Shown here: in pieces, positions 1-10,606 of the stretch
Numbering within the stretch: position 1 is the first letter of the stretch
How the letters are laid out: every line of letters starts with the position of its first letter
Assembly (NCBI RefSeq): GCF_000423185.1
Contig: NZ_AUHM01000034.1
Location: 1-64,000, forward strand
Source: Inquilinus limosus DSM 16000
Lineage (GTDB): Bacteria > Pseudomonadota > Alphaproteobacteria > DSM-16000 > Inquilinaceae
DNA: 64,000 bases
Direction of reading: 5' to 3'
Notes under the pieces: model-generated
What the model was told of the DNA's origin: nothing
Databases searched by the model: none
Seen by the model: the letters and a program-made list of their open reading frames with translations, nothing else
Program-made: the position numbers and the translations under genes

Positions 1-123
1 AACGGTGATGCCGGCCATCGTGTTGCTCACGGTGAAGGCCGTGCCTGCGGGACGGCTGGCGACCACGAGCTCGCGCTTGGATGTATCGATCCCGATATGG
101 ACCGGCGATGTCTTCCGCGCCAT
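1..123 (-). CDS. IS110-family transposase, N-terminal 41 residues (cut by window edge)
   Basis: Reading leftwards from the ATG at 123, the frame is open to the window edge and gives 41 residues. It contains the block IGIDTSKRELVVASRPAG followed by FTVSN and MAGI, the typical start of IS110-family DEDD recombinases. The Asp in GID is the first acidic residue of the RuvC-like catalytic site. The remaining acidic residues and the C-terminal serine domain lie outside the window, so it cannot be said whether the gene is intact. Family assignment rests on the N-terminal pattern alone. No terminal inverted repeats are expected in this family. Confidence 0.75.
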   Translation of the reverse strand, partial: MARKTSPVHIGIDTSKRELVVASRPAGTAFTVSNTMAGITV

Positions 124-330
124 GCTGAGAGACCTCCCTTGTCTGCGGTCTGGAGACCTTGCAACCGTTCGGGCTGCACAGCGGGAGGCCGCCGGACCCA
201 GCTCACCCTCGGGCGGCAATCCCTAGGGCTGTGTACGGTCTCGGCGGCCCAGGCTGGGGATCCGGATCCCCAGCCTGGGCTCAGCTTCTCACAAACCTCA
301 TCAGACAAGGGCCATGGGCCGAGACGCCGG
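124..330 (-). other. Non-coding DNA upstream of the IS110 transposase; candidate element end and bridge-RNA region
   Basis: About 200 bases lie upstream of the transposase start with no convincing gene. The stretch holds a 34-base perfect palindrome (247-280) and a 10-base inverted repeat, cccttgtctg at 136-145 against cagacaaggg at 302-311. In characterised IS110-group elements the non-coding end upstream of the recombinase encodes the bridge RNA that pairs with target and donor DNA. That this region does so here is inference from position and self-complementarity; I could not define loops or the element boundary. Confidence 0.35.
247..280. repeat. 34-base perfect palindrome upstream of IS110 transposase
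   Basis: gcccaggctggggatcc at 247-263 is followed without a spacer by its exact reverse complement at 264-280. A palindrome with no loop is unusual for a terminator; it would extrude as a cruciform or form a long RNA hairpin with strained tip. It may belong to the IS end or be the insertion site. Confidence 0.85.
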
Positions 331-406
331 GAACCGCAGCATCAGAAGCGCGAGCGGATCAGCCGCCCTTTCCTGAGAAATCTCTGCTTGCGGTCAGGCC
401 GGCTGG

Positions 407-459
407 CCCTCACCCGGCCATCCTTCGGATGGCCGACCTCTCCCGCAGGCGGGAGAGGC
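407..459. repeat. Dispersed palindromic repeat, ccctcaccc / ctctccc family (short copy)
   Basis: The block starts with ccctcacccgg and contains two hairpins, ggccat-ccttcgg-atggcc and cctctcccgc-aggcgggagagg. The same architecture (ccctcaccc, a short hairpin, then a ctctcc/ggagag hairpin) recurs at 25280-25410 and 57345-57424, so this is a genome repeat family rather than a gene-specific terminator, although it may terminate the ABC operon that ends at 503. Confidence 0.6.
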
Positions 460-502
460 CACGCTCTTCTCCAGCCAAAGGTGCTTGGGGTGACAAGGCC
501 CC

Positions 503-2274
503 TCACGCCTCCAGCACCCCATCGACCGCGGCCGCGACCAGCCGGGCATAGGCGCCGCCGCGGCGCAGCAGCTCCTCGTGCCCGCCGGTCTCGACGATGC
601 GGCCGCCCTCCAGCATCAGGATCCGGTCGGCGCTGCGGATGGTCGACAGGCGGTGGGCGATGATCAGGGTGGTGCGGCCGCGGCGCAGCTCGCGCACTGC
701 CGCCTGCAGCGCCTGCTCGCTCTCGGTGTCCAGGTTCGATACCGCCTCGTCCATCACCAGCACCGGCGCGTTCTGCAGGAAGGCGCGGGCGATGGCGATG
801 CGCTGGCGCTGTCCGCCGGACAGCCGCGCCCCGCGCTCGCCGCAGCGCGTGTCGTAGCCCTGCGGCAGGGCGCGGACGAAGCCGTCGGCCTGGGCCAGCC
901 GGGCCGCCTGCTGCACCTCCTCCTCCGTTGCGTCCGGCCGGCCGAGGCGGATGTTGTCGCGCACCGGGAGATCGAACAGATGCACGTCCTGCGGCACGAT
1001 GGCGACGCGCCGGCGCAGCTCCGCCAGCGGCAGGTCGCGCAGGTCGCGGCCGCCGAGGGTGATGCGTCCCGCCGCCGGATCCCAGAACCGCACCAGAAGG
1101 CTGGCGCAGGTGCTCTTGCCGGCGCCGGAGCCGCCGACCAGCGCCACAGTCTCGCCGGCGGCGATCGCAGCGTCGAGGCCGCGCAGCACGGGCCCCCGCT
1201 CGGCGTCGTAGCCGAATGCGACGCCCTCGAACCGGACCTCGGGCGCCAGCGCGTCGTCCGGCCGCGCCCGGCTGCGATCCTCGACCTGCGGCCTCTGATG
1301 CAGGATGGTCAGCACCCGCTGCGTCGCCGCCTTGAGCGCGCCGAGCTGGCGGCCGGTCTCGGTCACCTGCGTGATCGGCGCCAGCGCCGCCCCGGCCAGG
1401 GCCAGGGTGAGTGGAAACAGGGCCATCGGCAGGGTCCCCTGGACCACGAGGCCGGCACCGGTGGCCAGCACCGCCAGCACGGCGAGCGCCAGCAGGATGT
1501 CGATCGCCGCCGCCTCCAGCCCCGCCCGGGCGCCGTAGCGCAGCTGGTGGCCGTTGAGATCCGCCGTCCGCCGCATCAGCCGGTCGAGATAGCGGCGGCC
1601 TGCGCCGAAGATCGCCAGCTCGCGCAGGCCCTGCACACCTTCCACCGCCTCGGCATTGAGCCGGCCCAGCTCGTCCCGCAGGGCCTCGCCCTGCTGCCCG
1701 GCCCTGCGTGCCAGCCAGAACGGGACCGAGGCCACCAGCGGCAGGAAGGGGACCAGCACCAGCGCCAGCAGCGGATGGATCAGCGCCAGCGCGACCAGCG
1801 CCGCCAACGGCACCAGCGCGGCGCCGACATAATCGCCGAGCAGATGGGCGAAGAAGCTCTCCAGCATCTCGGCGTCGCCGGTCGCGGTGCCGGCAAGGTC
1901 GCCGGTGCGGCGGCCGAGGACGTAGCCGGGCGCGGCGCGCTCCAGCCCGTCGAACAGGCCGAGCTGCAGCTGCTCGATCAGCGCGAAGGCCAGGTCGTGG
2001 CCGAAATAGGACTGGCCCCAGCGCGCCAGGGCCGTCACCAGCACCCCGGCGGCGAGGCCCCAGGCGGCGGGCTGCAGCATCGGCCCGGCGGTGCCGGTGA
2101 CGGCGCCGCCGACCAGCCAAGCGCCGGTGGCGAGCGTCGCCAGCATCCCGAGCTGGGCCAGGGTGCCGCAGAGGGCGGTCAGCGCCAGCCCGGCGGGCCG
2201 GCGGGCGGCGACCGGCAGCAGGTCGCGCAGGCGGTAGCGGGGCTCGGCGGTTCCGGCGGTCGGGTCCATGGCGG

Positions 2275-2278
<4 letters not shown>
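503..2278 (-). CDS. ABC transporter, fused permease and ATPase (second half of heterodimer)
   Basis: 591 residues with an N-terminal six-helix exporter-type membrane domain (about 25-310) and a C-terminal ATPase. Visible motifs are Walker A GGSGAGKST (382-390), Q-loop Q430, signature LSGGQ (486-490), Walker B VLVMDEA (506-512) and H-loop His542, so the ATPase looks competent. The start overlaps the stop of the upstream ABC gene by four bases (ATGA), meaning the two are translationally coupled and probably form a heterodimer. The fold resembles CydDC and the siderophore-related IrtAB/YbtPQ pairs. An iron-type operator ahead of the pair and the siderophore receptor operon 2 kb away favour siderophore or haem-related transport over CydDC; substrate and direction are inference. 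Confidence 0.85.
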
Positions 2279-4002
<1,724 letters not shown>

Positions 4003-4086
4003 GATGGCACGCTCCGCAACCGATGAAGCCGCTGTTGCTCACTCGCCATCGACGATGACTGACCGGCGGTCATAGAGTCAATGAAG

Positions 4087-4113
4087 AAATGCAAATGAGA
4101 GTTGATTGCATTT
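4087..4113 (-). promoter_or_regulatory. Putative Fur/Mur-type operator ahead of the ABC pair
   Basis: Perfect 8-base arms aaatgcaa and ttgcattt are separated by 11 bases, about 85 bases upstream of the ABC start codon. TGCAAAT-type half-sites are described for Fur/Mur boxes of alphaproteobacteria. The same half-site recurs near the ECF sigma factor start (11168-11192) and in the AT-rich island (22957-22971). Confidence 0.55.
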
Positions 4114-4231
4114 AAGGCCTAAGATCGCCCCTTCGTGCCCGCCCCGCACGGCGGCTCATCCGTTTCCGTCAGCTGTCATATTGTTACGCCCCGCCGGAAC
4201 AAATCGCCTGCCCACGTCTTTTGTGGAGACG

Positions 4232-4531
4232 ATGCTGACGGCAAACCGAATGATGAACGACGGCCGAAGCCTTGCGCAGACTCTGCACTTCTGGCTTCGC
4301 ATCCAGGGCCAGAACTGGGAGGACGGTTTTCCGCCCAGCCCCGAGGAGACATGCTGGATCGGCCTGGCGATGGAAGCGGCGCGGCAGGGCAGTCTCGGGC
4401 GGGTGCAGGAATGCATTCTGCACGCCATCCTGCAGGATCTGGCTCCGCCTCCCGCAGCAGGAGACTACAGTCTCGACAGCTTTCGCCGCGATCTCTCCGC
4501 CTTCCGGGAACGATATCTCGACAGCCGTTAA
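4232..4531 (+). CDS. Hypothetical protein, 99 residues
   Basis: Reading from ATG 4232, behind a purine-rich gtggaga, gives a compact acidic protein with no recognised motif; it carries a tryptophan- and glutamate-rich centre (LRIQGQNWEDGF, PSPEETCWIGLAMEAARQG). An upstream in-frame ATG at 4106 would add 42 proline-rich residues that look non-coding and would overlap the operator region. It is followed on the same strand by another small gene after a 111-base gap. I do not recognise a family. It could be an orphan conserved in close relatives only. Confidence 0.55.
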   Translation: MLTANRMMNDGRSLAQTLHFWLRIQGQNWEDGFPPSPEETCWIGLAMEAARQGSLGRVQECILHAILQDLAPPPAAGDYSLDSFRRDLSAFRERYLDSR

Positions 4532-4642
4532 AATCCCTGAAAAATCCGTAAGATAAATTATTCTCGAACATCCGCTTCGGAGTTGCCAAATGCCACGATC
4601 CAAGGGATCGTGGATCATTGATGTCCGAGGAGGGTTCGTGCC

Positions 4643-5002
4643 ATGGATCGGCCGACGCATATCGTTCCACCGATCCGTTTCACCTCGTCCACCGGCGACG
4701 AGGCTTCGATCACCGTCGCCGCGGCGCTGGTCGATCATCTCGACGCACTCTACGACACGATCCTCGATCCGAAGCGCCGGGAAGCGCAGATCGCCGGTTC
4801 ACTCCGGGCGAAGCATCTCGACACGATCGAACGGCTGCTGTTCCGCGTGACGGAGGAAATGGACCGTGGCGTCTCGCAATTGAGCGACACGCTGCGGACC
4901 CAGGCGGCGATGCTGATCGACCAATACCGGCTTCCGGCCCCCGCTGCCGTGCCGGCACGACCCGGCCGCAGCGCCGGCGAACCCAGCCAGCCGACCCTGT
5001 GA
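4643..5002 (+). CDS. Hypothetical protein, 119 residues
   Basis: Starts at ATG 4643 with a good upstream site (ccgaggaggg about 10 bases before). The sequence is largely helical with heptad-like spacing in residues 25-95 (LVDHLDALYDTIL, LDTIERLLFRVTEEMD, VSQLSDTLRTQAAML) and a proline/alanine-rich tail, so a small coiled-coil or helical-bundle protein is likely. No motif gives a function. It converges on the kinase-like gene with a 4-base gap between stop codons, leaving no room for a separate terminator. Confidence 0.6.
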   Translation: MDRPTHIVPPIRFTSSTGDEASITVAAALVDHLDALYDTILDPKRREAQIAGSLRAKHLDTIERLLFRVTEEMDRGVSQLSDTLRTQAAMLIDQYRLPAPAAVPARPGRSAGEPSQPTL

Positions 5003-5006
5003 TCCG

Positions 5007-5882
5007 CTAGACGCGATCCCCTGTCGCGACCCAGTCCGCGAAGCTGCGGACCATCATCGGCACATGCTCGGGATCGCCGGCGAGCTCGGCCAGCTCCCAC
5101 AGGCGGTGCATGCCGGTGAGGAGGGCGATCCGCCGGCGGTCGAGCATGCGGCCGGTCAGCGCCTCATAGGCCGCGACGAGCCGCGCGGTCAGGTCGGGCG
5201 AGACGAAGGTCGAGTAGATGAACTCCTGATGCAGCGGCCCGATGCCCGAATCCGCGAAGTCGTAGATGCCGTTGAGCCGCTGCCGCGCATGGTCGAACGC
5301 CATGTTCCAGCCATGCCCGTCGAGAAAGGCGTAGACCGTTCCGTGGGGATCGGGCGGCAGCCGGTCATAGGCCGCGAGCAACCGTTCCGCCGCCGGACGC
5401 AGCTCCGGCGTCAGGGCCGGCAGGGCCTTCGCGCCGATCTCCTCCGTCGGTCCCCAGATCTCGGGCTCGGCGCCGGCCGCCGCCATCCGGTCGAGGTCGA
5501 GCCGGTGCAGCTCGGCATGGAAGCGCGCCAGATCCTCGGCGAGCCGCCGGCGGGCCTCCTCCGGCAGCCGGTCGTACTGCGCCGTCAGCAGATGCTCCCC
5601 CGGAACCTTGGTGTGGCGCGAGAACAGGGGCGGCCCTTCCACCAGCGCGAGGTCGGGAACCGGCAGCGAGACCGCGGGCCGGATCACGGCAAGGAGGGCG
5701 GCCTCCTTCCGCAGCCGCCCCGCCGCCGCCTCGTGGCGCGGGAATTTGAAGATCAGCCGGCCGTCCGCCTCGACCGCCGTCGAATCCCAGCTCTCCGCCA
5801 GCACCCGGAACTCCGACGCGGCGAGGTCCGGGAAAGCGTGGAGGATCGCGGCGCGATATCGATCGAGATCCGAATCCGTCAT
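5007..5882 (-). CDS. Aminoglycoside phosphotransferase (APH)-family kinase-like protein
   Basis: 291 residues with the APH/choline-kinase layout: an N-lobe with a lysine in LIFKFPRH (about 43-50) for ATP, a catalytic-loop equivalent DGHGWNMAF (about 208-216) and a metal-binding YDFADSG (about 227-233). In the catalytic loop the usual HGDLH-x-x-N reads FLDGHGWN, so the Asp, second His and Asn align but the first HG is replaced by FL. Such proteins phosphorylate small hydroxylated compounds; resistance cannot be inferred. It starts 33 bases after the binding-protein stop in the same direction and may be co-transcribed with the iron operon. Confidence 0.8.
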   Translation of the reverse strand: MTDSDLDRYRAAILHAFPDLAASEFRVLAESWDSTAVEADGRLIFKFPRHEAAAGRLRKEAALLAVIRPAVSLPVPDLALVEGPPLFSRHTKVPGEHLLTAQYDRLPEEARRRLAEDLARFHAELHRLDLDRMAAAGAEPEIWGPTEEIGAKALPALTPELRPAAERLLAAYDRLPPDPHGTVYAFLDGHGWNMAFDHARQRLNGIYDFADSGIGPLHQEFIYSTFVSPDLTARLVAAYEALTGRMLDRRRIALLTGMHRLWELAELAGDPEHVPMMVRSFADWVATGDRV

Positions 5883-5915
5883 GAGGCACTCCCGTCGCGT
5901 GCGGGACCGCCACTA

Positions 5916-7052
5916 TCACGGAAAGGAAGGCTGCGAAAGGCCGGCGGCCGGCTTGAGGCTGAACCAGTAGGTGCCGGTGAAGGGGACGGCGAGGAAGCGG
6001 CGGTTGATCTCGTCCAGTGTCGCCGCCGGGTCCAGGTCTCCGAACAGCTCCGGCCGGATCCAGCGCGCCATCGCCTCGATGCCGACGATGCTGAGCGGGC
6101 CGCCGTTGAAGAAGTTCCACAGCGCATGCACCCGCCCCTGCCGCATCGCCGACAGCCCGGCCAGGCCGGGCTCGGCTGCCAGGGCGGCCAGCCGGCTCCT
6201 TGCCGTCGCCGCATCCACCCCGCTGCCGATGCTGATGCTGCCGGTCTGGTCGAGCTGCGGCAGGCCGGTGGCGATGTAGACCTCGGGGTCGGCCGCCAGC
6301 ACATATTCCAGGTCCAGCTGGCCGCCATTCGGGGTCGGGAACCGGTCGGCACCGATGTTCGTGCCGCCGAGCAGGCTGACGACCTCCCCCAGGCTGCCGC
6401 TGCCGGCCGACCAGCAGCAGGGCCACAGGCCCGGATAGGCGTGCAGCATCACCCGCGGGCCCGGCCCGGCGCCGGCCATCCGGTCGCGGATCCGGCGCAT
6501 CCGGTCCTCGGTGAAGGCGACGAACCCCTCCGCCACCTCTTCCCGCCCCAGCGCCCGGCCGAGCAGCCGCAGGCTGGGCGCCGTGTGCTCCAGCGGCGAC
6601 TGGTAGAAGTCGACGAAGATCACCGGGATGCCGGCCTGCTCGAACGGCGCGGCCACCGCCTCGGGGCTGGTCGCCTGCGCCTGCCAGGCGCTGAAGATCG
6701 CAAGGTCGGGCGCCACAGCCAGCGCCTTCTCCATCGAGAAGGTCTCGCCGCTGCCCAGCCCGACCACCGGCAGGTCGGCCACGGCCGGGAAGCGCGCCTT
6801 GAACAGGGCATAGGTCGCCGGGTCCTGCTTCTCCAGATCGCCGCCCCAGCCGGCCAGCCGCGACACCGGATCGGGGTCGATCAGCGCCAGGGCGATCAGC
6901 TGAAAGCCTTCGGCCAGCAGGATGCGGCGCGGCTCATGCCCGATCGTCACCGTCCGCCCCAGGATGTCGGTGACGGTCCGCGGCCACTCCGCCCGGGCCG
7001 GCAGCGCCGCAACCAGCAGGAGCAGCGCGGAGAGCGCCAGCCGTCTCACCAT
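5916..7052 (-). CDS. Periplasmic iron-siderophore (FecB/BtuF-like) binding protein
   Basis: 378 residues with a clear Sec signal peptide (MVRRLALSALLLLVAALPARA), then a class III binding-protein fold: VTDILGRTVTIGHEPRRILL near 27-46, a first lobe ending near residue 150, a long helical linker, and a second lobe with WNFFNGGPLSIVGIEAMA near 320. Proteins of this family deliver ferric siderophores, haem or cobalamin to an inner-membrane ABC importer. Its start lies inside the last codons of the TonB receptor gene (7-base overlap), so the two are coupled. No FecCD-type permease follows, which is odd for this family. Confidence 0.85.
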   Translation of the reverse strand: MVRRLALSALLLLVAALPARAEWPRTVTDILGRTVTIGHEPRRILLAEGFQLIALALIDPDPVSRLAGWGGDLEKQDPATYALFKARFPAVADLPVVGLGSGETFSMEKALAVAPDLAIFSAWQAQATSPEAVAAPFEQAGIPVIFVDFYQSPLEHTAPSLRLLGRALGREEVAEGFVAFTEDRMRRIRDRMAGAGPGPRVMLHAYPGLWPCCWSAGSGSLGEVVSLLGGTNIGADRFPTPNGGQLDLEYVLAADPEVYIATGLPQLDQTGSISIGSGVDAATARSRLAALAAEPGLAGLSAMRQGRVHALWNFFNGGPLSIVGIEAMARWIRPELFGDLDPAATLDEINRRFLAVPFTGTYWFSLKPAAGLSQPSFP

Positions 7053-9520
7053 GTATAGCCCAGCGTCAGCTTCACGGTGCGCCGGTCGCCGTAGTAGCAG
7101 GCATTGGGGCCGTTGCAGCCGGCGACATAGGTGCGGTCGAACAGGTTGGAGACGTTCAGCGCCACCCGCCAGTTGTCGCGGGCATAGCTGACCGCCGCGT
7201 CGAACACGGTGGAGGCCGGCACCTTCAGCGTGTTGGCGGCGTCCGCCCAGCTGGCGCCGACATAGCGCACGCCGCCGCCGAGGCCGAAGCCCTCGAACGC
7301 GCCGTGCTGCACCTTGTAGTCGAGCCAGAGCGAGCCGAGTTCCTCCGGCACGCCGATCGGCACTTTGCCCCGATCGACGTCGTTGCTCTCGGTGATCTCG
7401 AGGTCGTAACGGGTGTAGGAGGCGATCAGGTCCAGGCCTTCCGCCAAGCTGGCGGTCGCCTCCAGCTCCACCCCGCGGGAGCGGACCTCGCCGGTCTGCA
7501 CCTGGTTCAGGACGTTGTTGGGATCCACAGTGGTGACGTTCTCGCGCCGCAGGTCGAACACGGCGGCGGAGATGAAGCTGCGCATGCTCTCGGGCTGGTA
7601 CTTCACCCCGACCTCGATCTGGTCGCCGGTCTCCGGCTCGAAGGGCTGGCCGTAGACATTGGTGCCGACCACCGGGTTGAAGAAGGTGGCGTAGCTGACA
7701 TAGGGGGCGAGGCCGATCCCGGACTTGTAGAGCAGCGCGATCCGGCCGGTGAAGGCGCCGTCGGTCGAGCTGGTGCTGGTGTCGGTCAGATGGTTGTCGA
7801 TGTCAGAGGTGACCCAGTCGTAGCGGCCGGACGCCGTCAGGAACCAGCGGTCGTCCCAGCTGATCTGGTCCTGGACGTAGACCCCTAGCTGGCCCATCAC
7901 CTGCCGGTTCAGGATGTAGCGCGACGCCCGGCCGGGGATCTGGCCGTAATCCGGATGGACGATGTCGAGCGGCGCGGCCGGGCCGGACGCCTGGTCGTCG
8001 TCGATCTGGTAGCGCTTGTAGTCCAGCCCGAACAGCATGGTGTGCTGCAGCGGGCCGGTGTCGAAGCGCGCCTCGGCCTGGTTGTCGACCGTGACGAAGT
8101 TGACCTCGGGCAGGGTCTGGTAGTTCAGGCGCGCCAGCTGGGTCTGGGCCGCATCGGCATAGCCGACGCCGAACATGCCGTCGTTGTAGAGGTCGAGATG
8201 GGCGTAGCGGAAGTTCTGCCGCACGGTCCAGGTGTCGTCGAAGCGGTGCTCCAGCTGATAGCCGATCATCGCCTGGTTGCGGACGAACTTGTCGTAGCCC
8301 GGCTCGCTGGTGAACAGGTCGGTCGGGATCCGGCCGAAGCTCGCCCGCTTCACCGTGCCGACGTAGGGCAGGAAGCCGGCCGCCTGGTTCAGATCGTCAT
8401 GCTGATAGCTGGCCAGGATGGTCAGCGTCGTGTCCTCGTTCGGCTTCCAGGTCAGGCTGGGGGCGATGAAGCCCCGGAAGTCCTCGGCCTTCTCGGTCTC
8501 GGTGCCGCCGGAATGGACCAGCGCGGTCAGCCGGTAGAACCATTCGCCGCTGTCGTCCAGCGGGCCGCCGATGTCGAAGGCGCCGAAGGCCCGGCCGTAT
8601 TCGTTGATCCCGGCCTCGGCCGAATGCAGCGTCTCCTCCGGCGGCCGCTTGCTGACCAGGTTGACCAGGCCGCCCGGCGACCCGCCGCCATAGAGGAAGG
8701 AGGACGGGCCACGCAGCATCTCGATCCGCTCCAGCCCGTAGGGCTCGGCGCGCCAGCCGGCCAGAGCGGTCGAGAACAGCGACAGCCCGTCGCGGAACAG
8801 CCCGTCCTGATAGGCGCGGAAGCCGCGGATGAAGAACCAGTCGAAGCGGGTGTCGGTGCCGTAGGGCTGGGTGCGGATGCCGGGCGAGTAGCGCAGCGCC
8901 TCGTCCACCGTGCGGATCGCCTGGTCTTCCATCTGCGTCCGGCCGACCACCGAGACCGATTGCGGCGTCTCCAGCAGCGGCGTGTCGGTCTTGGTGCCGG
9001 TGGCGCTGCGCTCCGCGACATAGCCGTCGACCGGGCCCCAGGCGCTGCCCCCGGCGCCGGTGACCACGATCGGCTCCAGCACCAGCCCGCCGGAGGCGGC
9101 ATCGCCGCTCGGCAGCCGCTCCAGCGTCACGGTGTCGGCGCCGGTGAAGCGCCAGGTCAGGCCGGTGCCGGACAAAAGACGGCGCAGCGCCTCGTTTCGC
9201 GACATCGCGCCGGTGACACCGGGCGAGGCCACGCCGCGCGCCAGCTCGGCCGGATACAGGACCTGCACCCCGGCGGCATCTCCGAACTGCGCCAGGGCGG
9301 CGGCCAGCGGCCCGGCCGGGATGTCGAAGCGGACAGCCGGCGCCGCCTGCGCGACCTCCGTCGCGGCCTGGCCGAAGGCCTGGGCCGGCGCCAGCGCCGT
9401 GCAGGCCAGCAGCACTGCGGCCACGCCGCCCGACATCCTGCGCGCCCTGTCCGGCAAGGCGGTCCGATCACTCTGCATCATCATCCCACGCGTCGCATCC
9501 GAGTTCAGAGTGAGACGCAA
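7046..9520 (-). CDS. TonB-dependent siderophore receptor with N-terminal signalling domain
   Basis: 824 residues in this reading; a later start at MMMQSDRT (residue 13-15) would put the signal peptide (VAAVLLACTALAPAQAFG) at a normal place. After it come a secretin/TonB short N-terminal domain (FDIPAGPLAAALAQF, about 69-120) used in transcriptional signalling, a TonB box (LEPIVVTG, about 149), the plug (about 170-290, with RGFRAYQDGLFRDG) and a 22-strand barrel ending in aromatic GYTW. The motif ACYYGDRRTV near the C-terminus is typical of ferrichrome/hydroxamate-type receptors. With the upstream FecR and sigma genes it forms a FecIRA-like surface-signalling unit. Confidence 0.92.
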   Translation of the reverse strand: MRLTLNSDATRGMMMQSDRTALPDRARRMSGGVAAVLLACTALAPAQAFGQAATEVAQAAPAVRFDIPAGPLAAALAQFGDAAGVQVLYPAELARGVASPGVTGAMSRNEALRRLLSGTGLTWRFTGADTVTLERLPSGDAASGGLVLEPIVVTGAGGSAWGPVDGYVAERSATGTKTDTPLLETPQSVSVVGRTQMEDQAIRTVDEALRYSPGIRTQPYGTDTRFDWFFIRGFRAYQDGLFRDGLSLFSTALAGWRAEPYGLERIEMLRGPSSFLYGGGSPGGLVNLVSKRPPEETLHSAEAGINEYGRAFGAFDIGGPLDDSGEWFYRLTALVHSGGTETEKAEDFRGFIAPSLTWKPNEDTTLTILASYQHDDLNQAAGFLPYVGTVKRASFGRIPTDLFTSEPGYDKFVRNQAMIGYQLEHRFDDTWTVRQNFRYAHLDLYNDGMFGVGYADAAQTQLARLNYQTLPEVNFVTVDNQAEARFDTGPLQHTMLFGLDYKRYQIDDDQASGPAAPLDIVHPDYGQIPGRASRYILNRQVMGQLGVYVQDQISWDDRWFLTASGRYDWVTSDIDNHLTDTSTSSTDGAFTGRIALLYKSGIGLAPYVSYATFFNPVVGTNVYGQPFEPETGDQIEVGVKYQPESMRSFISAAVFDLRRENVTTVDPNNVLNQVQTGEVRSRGVELEATASLAEGLDLIASYTRYDLEITESNDVDRGKVPIGVPEELGSLWLDYKVQHGAFEGFGLGGGVRYVGASWADAANTLKVPASTVFDAAVSYARDNWRVALNVSNLFDRTYVAGCNGPNACYYGDRRTVKLTLGYTW

Positions 9521-9588
9521 TCGCGCCTCGCCTCGCCGAGATGACGGATCGGCCCCGCTGCCCCCTCACCTCGCCCGACGAAAAAAGT

Positions 9589-10539
9589 TCAGGCCGGCCG
9601 CAGCAGCACGAGATAGCGGGTCAGCGCGACCACCCGCACCGGCAGGGTGCGGGTGATGGCGTCGAGCGCCGCATCCGGGTCGCTGACATCGAAGATGCCG
9701 CTGACCCGCAGATCGGCGAGCGCGCCATCGGTCATCGCGATCGTCCCGCTGCGGTAGCGCCCGAGCTCCGCCACCACCTGGCGCAGCGGCCGGTCCTCGA
9801 ACACCAGCTTGCCGCGCCGCCACGCGGTCTCGACCTGCCCGTCGGCCTTCCGCACGGCGCCCAGCCCGGCGTGACCGTAGGACACCTGCTCCCCGGCGGA
9901 GACCCGGATCTCCGCCATGCCGCCGGCCCCCGGTGCGGCGACGCCGACGGCGCTCTCCGTGACCGCCACCGTCACCTCATCGGCCCAGCGATGCACCACG
10001 AACTGGGTGCCGAGCGCGGTGCTGCGCCCCGGCCCGGCCAGGACGCGGAACGGCCGCGCCGCGTCCTTCGCCACGGTGAACAGCGCCCGGCCGCGGTCGA
10101 GCGAGACCTCCCGTGCCGAGTCCGAGAAAGCCAGCGACAGAGCCGAGCCGGCGTCGAGATCGACCCGGGTGCCGTCCGCCAGCGTCACCGTGCGCAGCTC
10201 GCCCGTGCCGGTCCAGATGTCGCTGGTCAGCGCCGCCGGCAGGCCGGTCAGCGCCACCACGCCGCCGAGCCCGGCGAAAGCCAGGCCACCGGCCAGGACC
10301 CGGCGGCGGCCGAACAGCGGCGCCTTCGCCCGCGGCACGGGGCGCGGCCGCGGATCGGGAATGCGACCGAGATCCGCCCACAGCCCGGCCAGGACGTCGA
10401 TCTCGCGGCCATGGGCCGGATCGGCGGCGAGCCAGGCCTCGAAGGCCGCACGGTCGGCGGCCGAGGCGTCGCCGGCGTTCATCCGGACGAACCACTGGAG
10501 GGCCTGGTCCCGGGCGTCTGGCTGGAGATCCATGGTCAT
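9589..10539 (-). CDS. FecR-family anti-sigma / signal transducer
   Basis: 316 residues: cytoplasmic N-terminal sigma-binding part (1-75, with DUF4880-like WFVRMNAGDAS and ADPAHGREI), one membrane helix about 82-100, and a periplasmic FecR domain (about 108-210, TLADGTRVDLDAGSAL) ending with a short STN-like region (VSGIFDVSDPDAALDAI). FecR proteins carry the ligand signal from the receptor N-domain across the inner membrane to the sigma factor. It lies between the sigma and receptor genes in the same direction. Confidence 0.92.
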   Translation of the reverse strand: MTMDLQPDARDQALQWFVRMNAGDASAADRAAFEAWLAADPAHGREIDVLAGLWADLGRIPDPRPRPVPRAKAPLFGRRRVLAGGLAFAGLGGVVALTGLPAALTSDIWTGTGELRTVTLADGTRVDLDAGSALSLAFSDSAREVSLDRGRALFTVAKDAARPFRVLAGPGRSTALGTQFVVHRWADEVTVAVTESAVGVAAPGAGGMAEIRVSAGEQVSYGHAGLGAVRKADGQVETAWRRGKLVFEDRPLRQVVAELGRYRSGTIAMTDGALADLRVSGIFDVSDPDAALDAITRTLPVRVVALTRYLVLLRPA

Positions 10540-10606
10540 GTCTTCGGTCGATCAGGGCGGCACCCGTCAGGAATGACGATTCCGCCAGGCCCTCCCCTCA
10601 CCTCGG

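Noticed and set aside
5007-5882. Antibiotic resistance gene
   Set aside because: APH-like fold alone does not indicate resistance; the catalytic loop is atypical.
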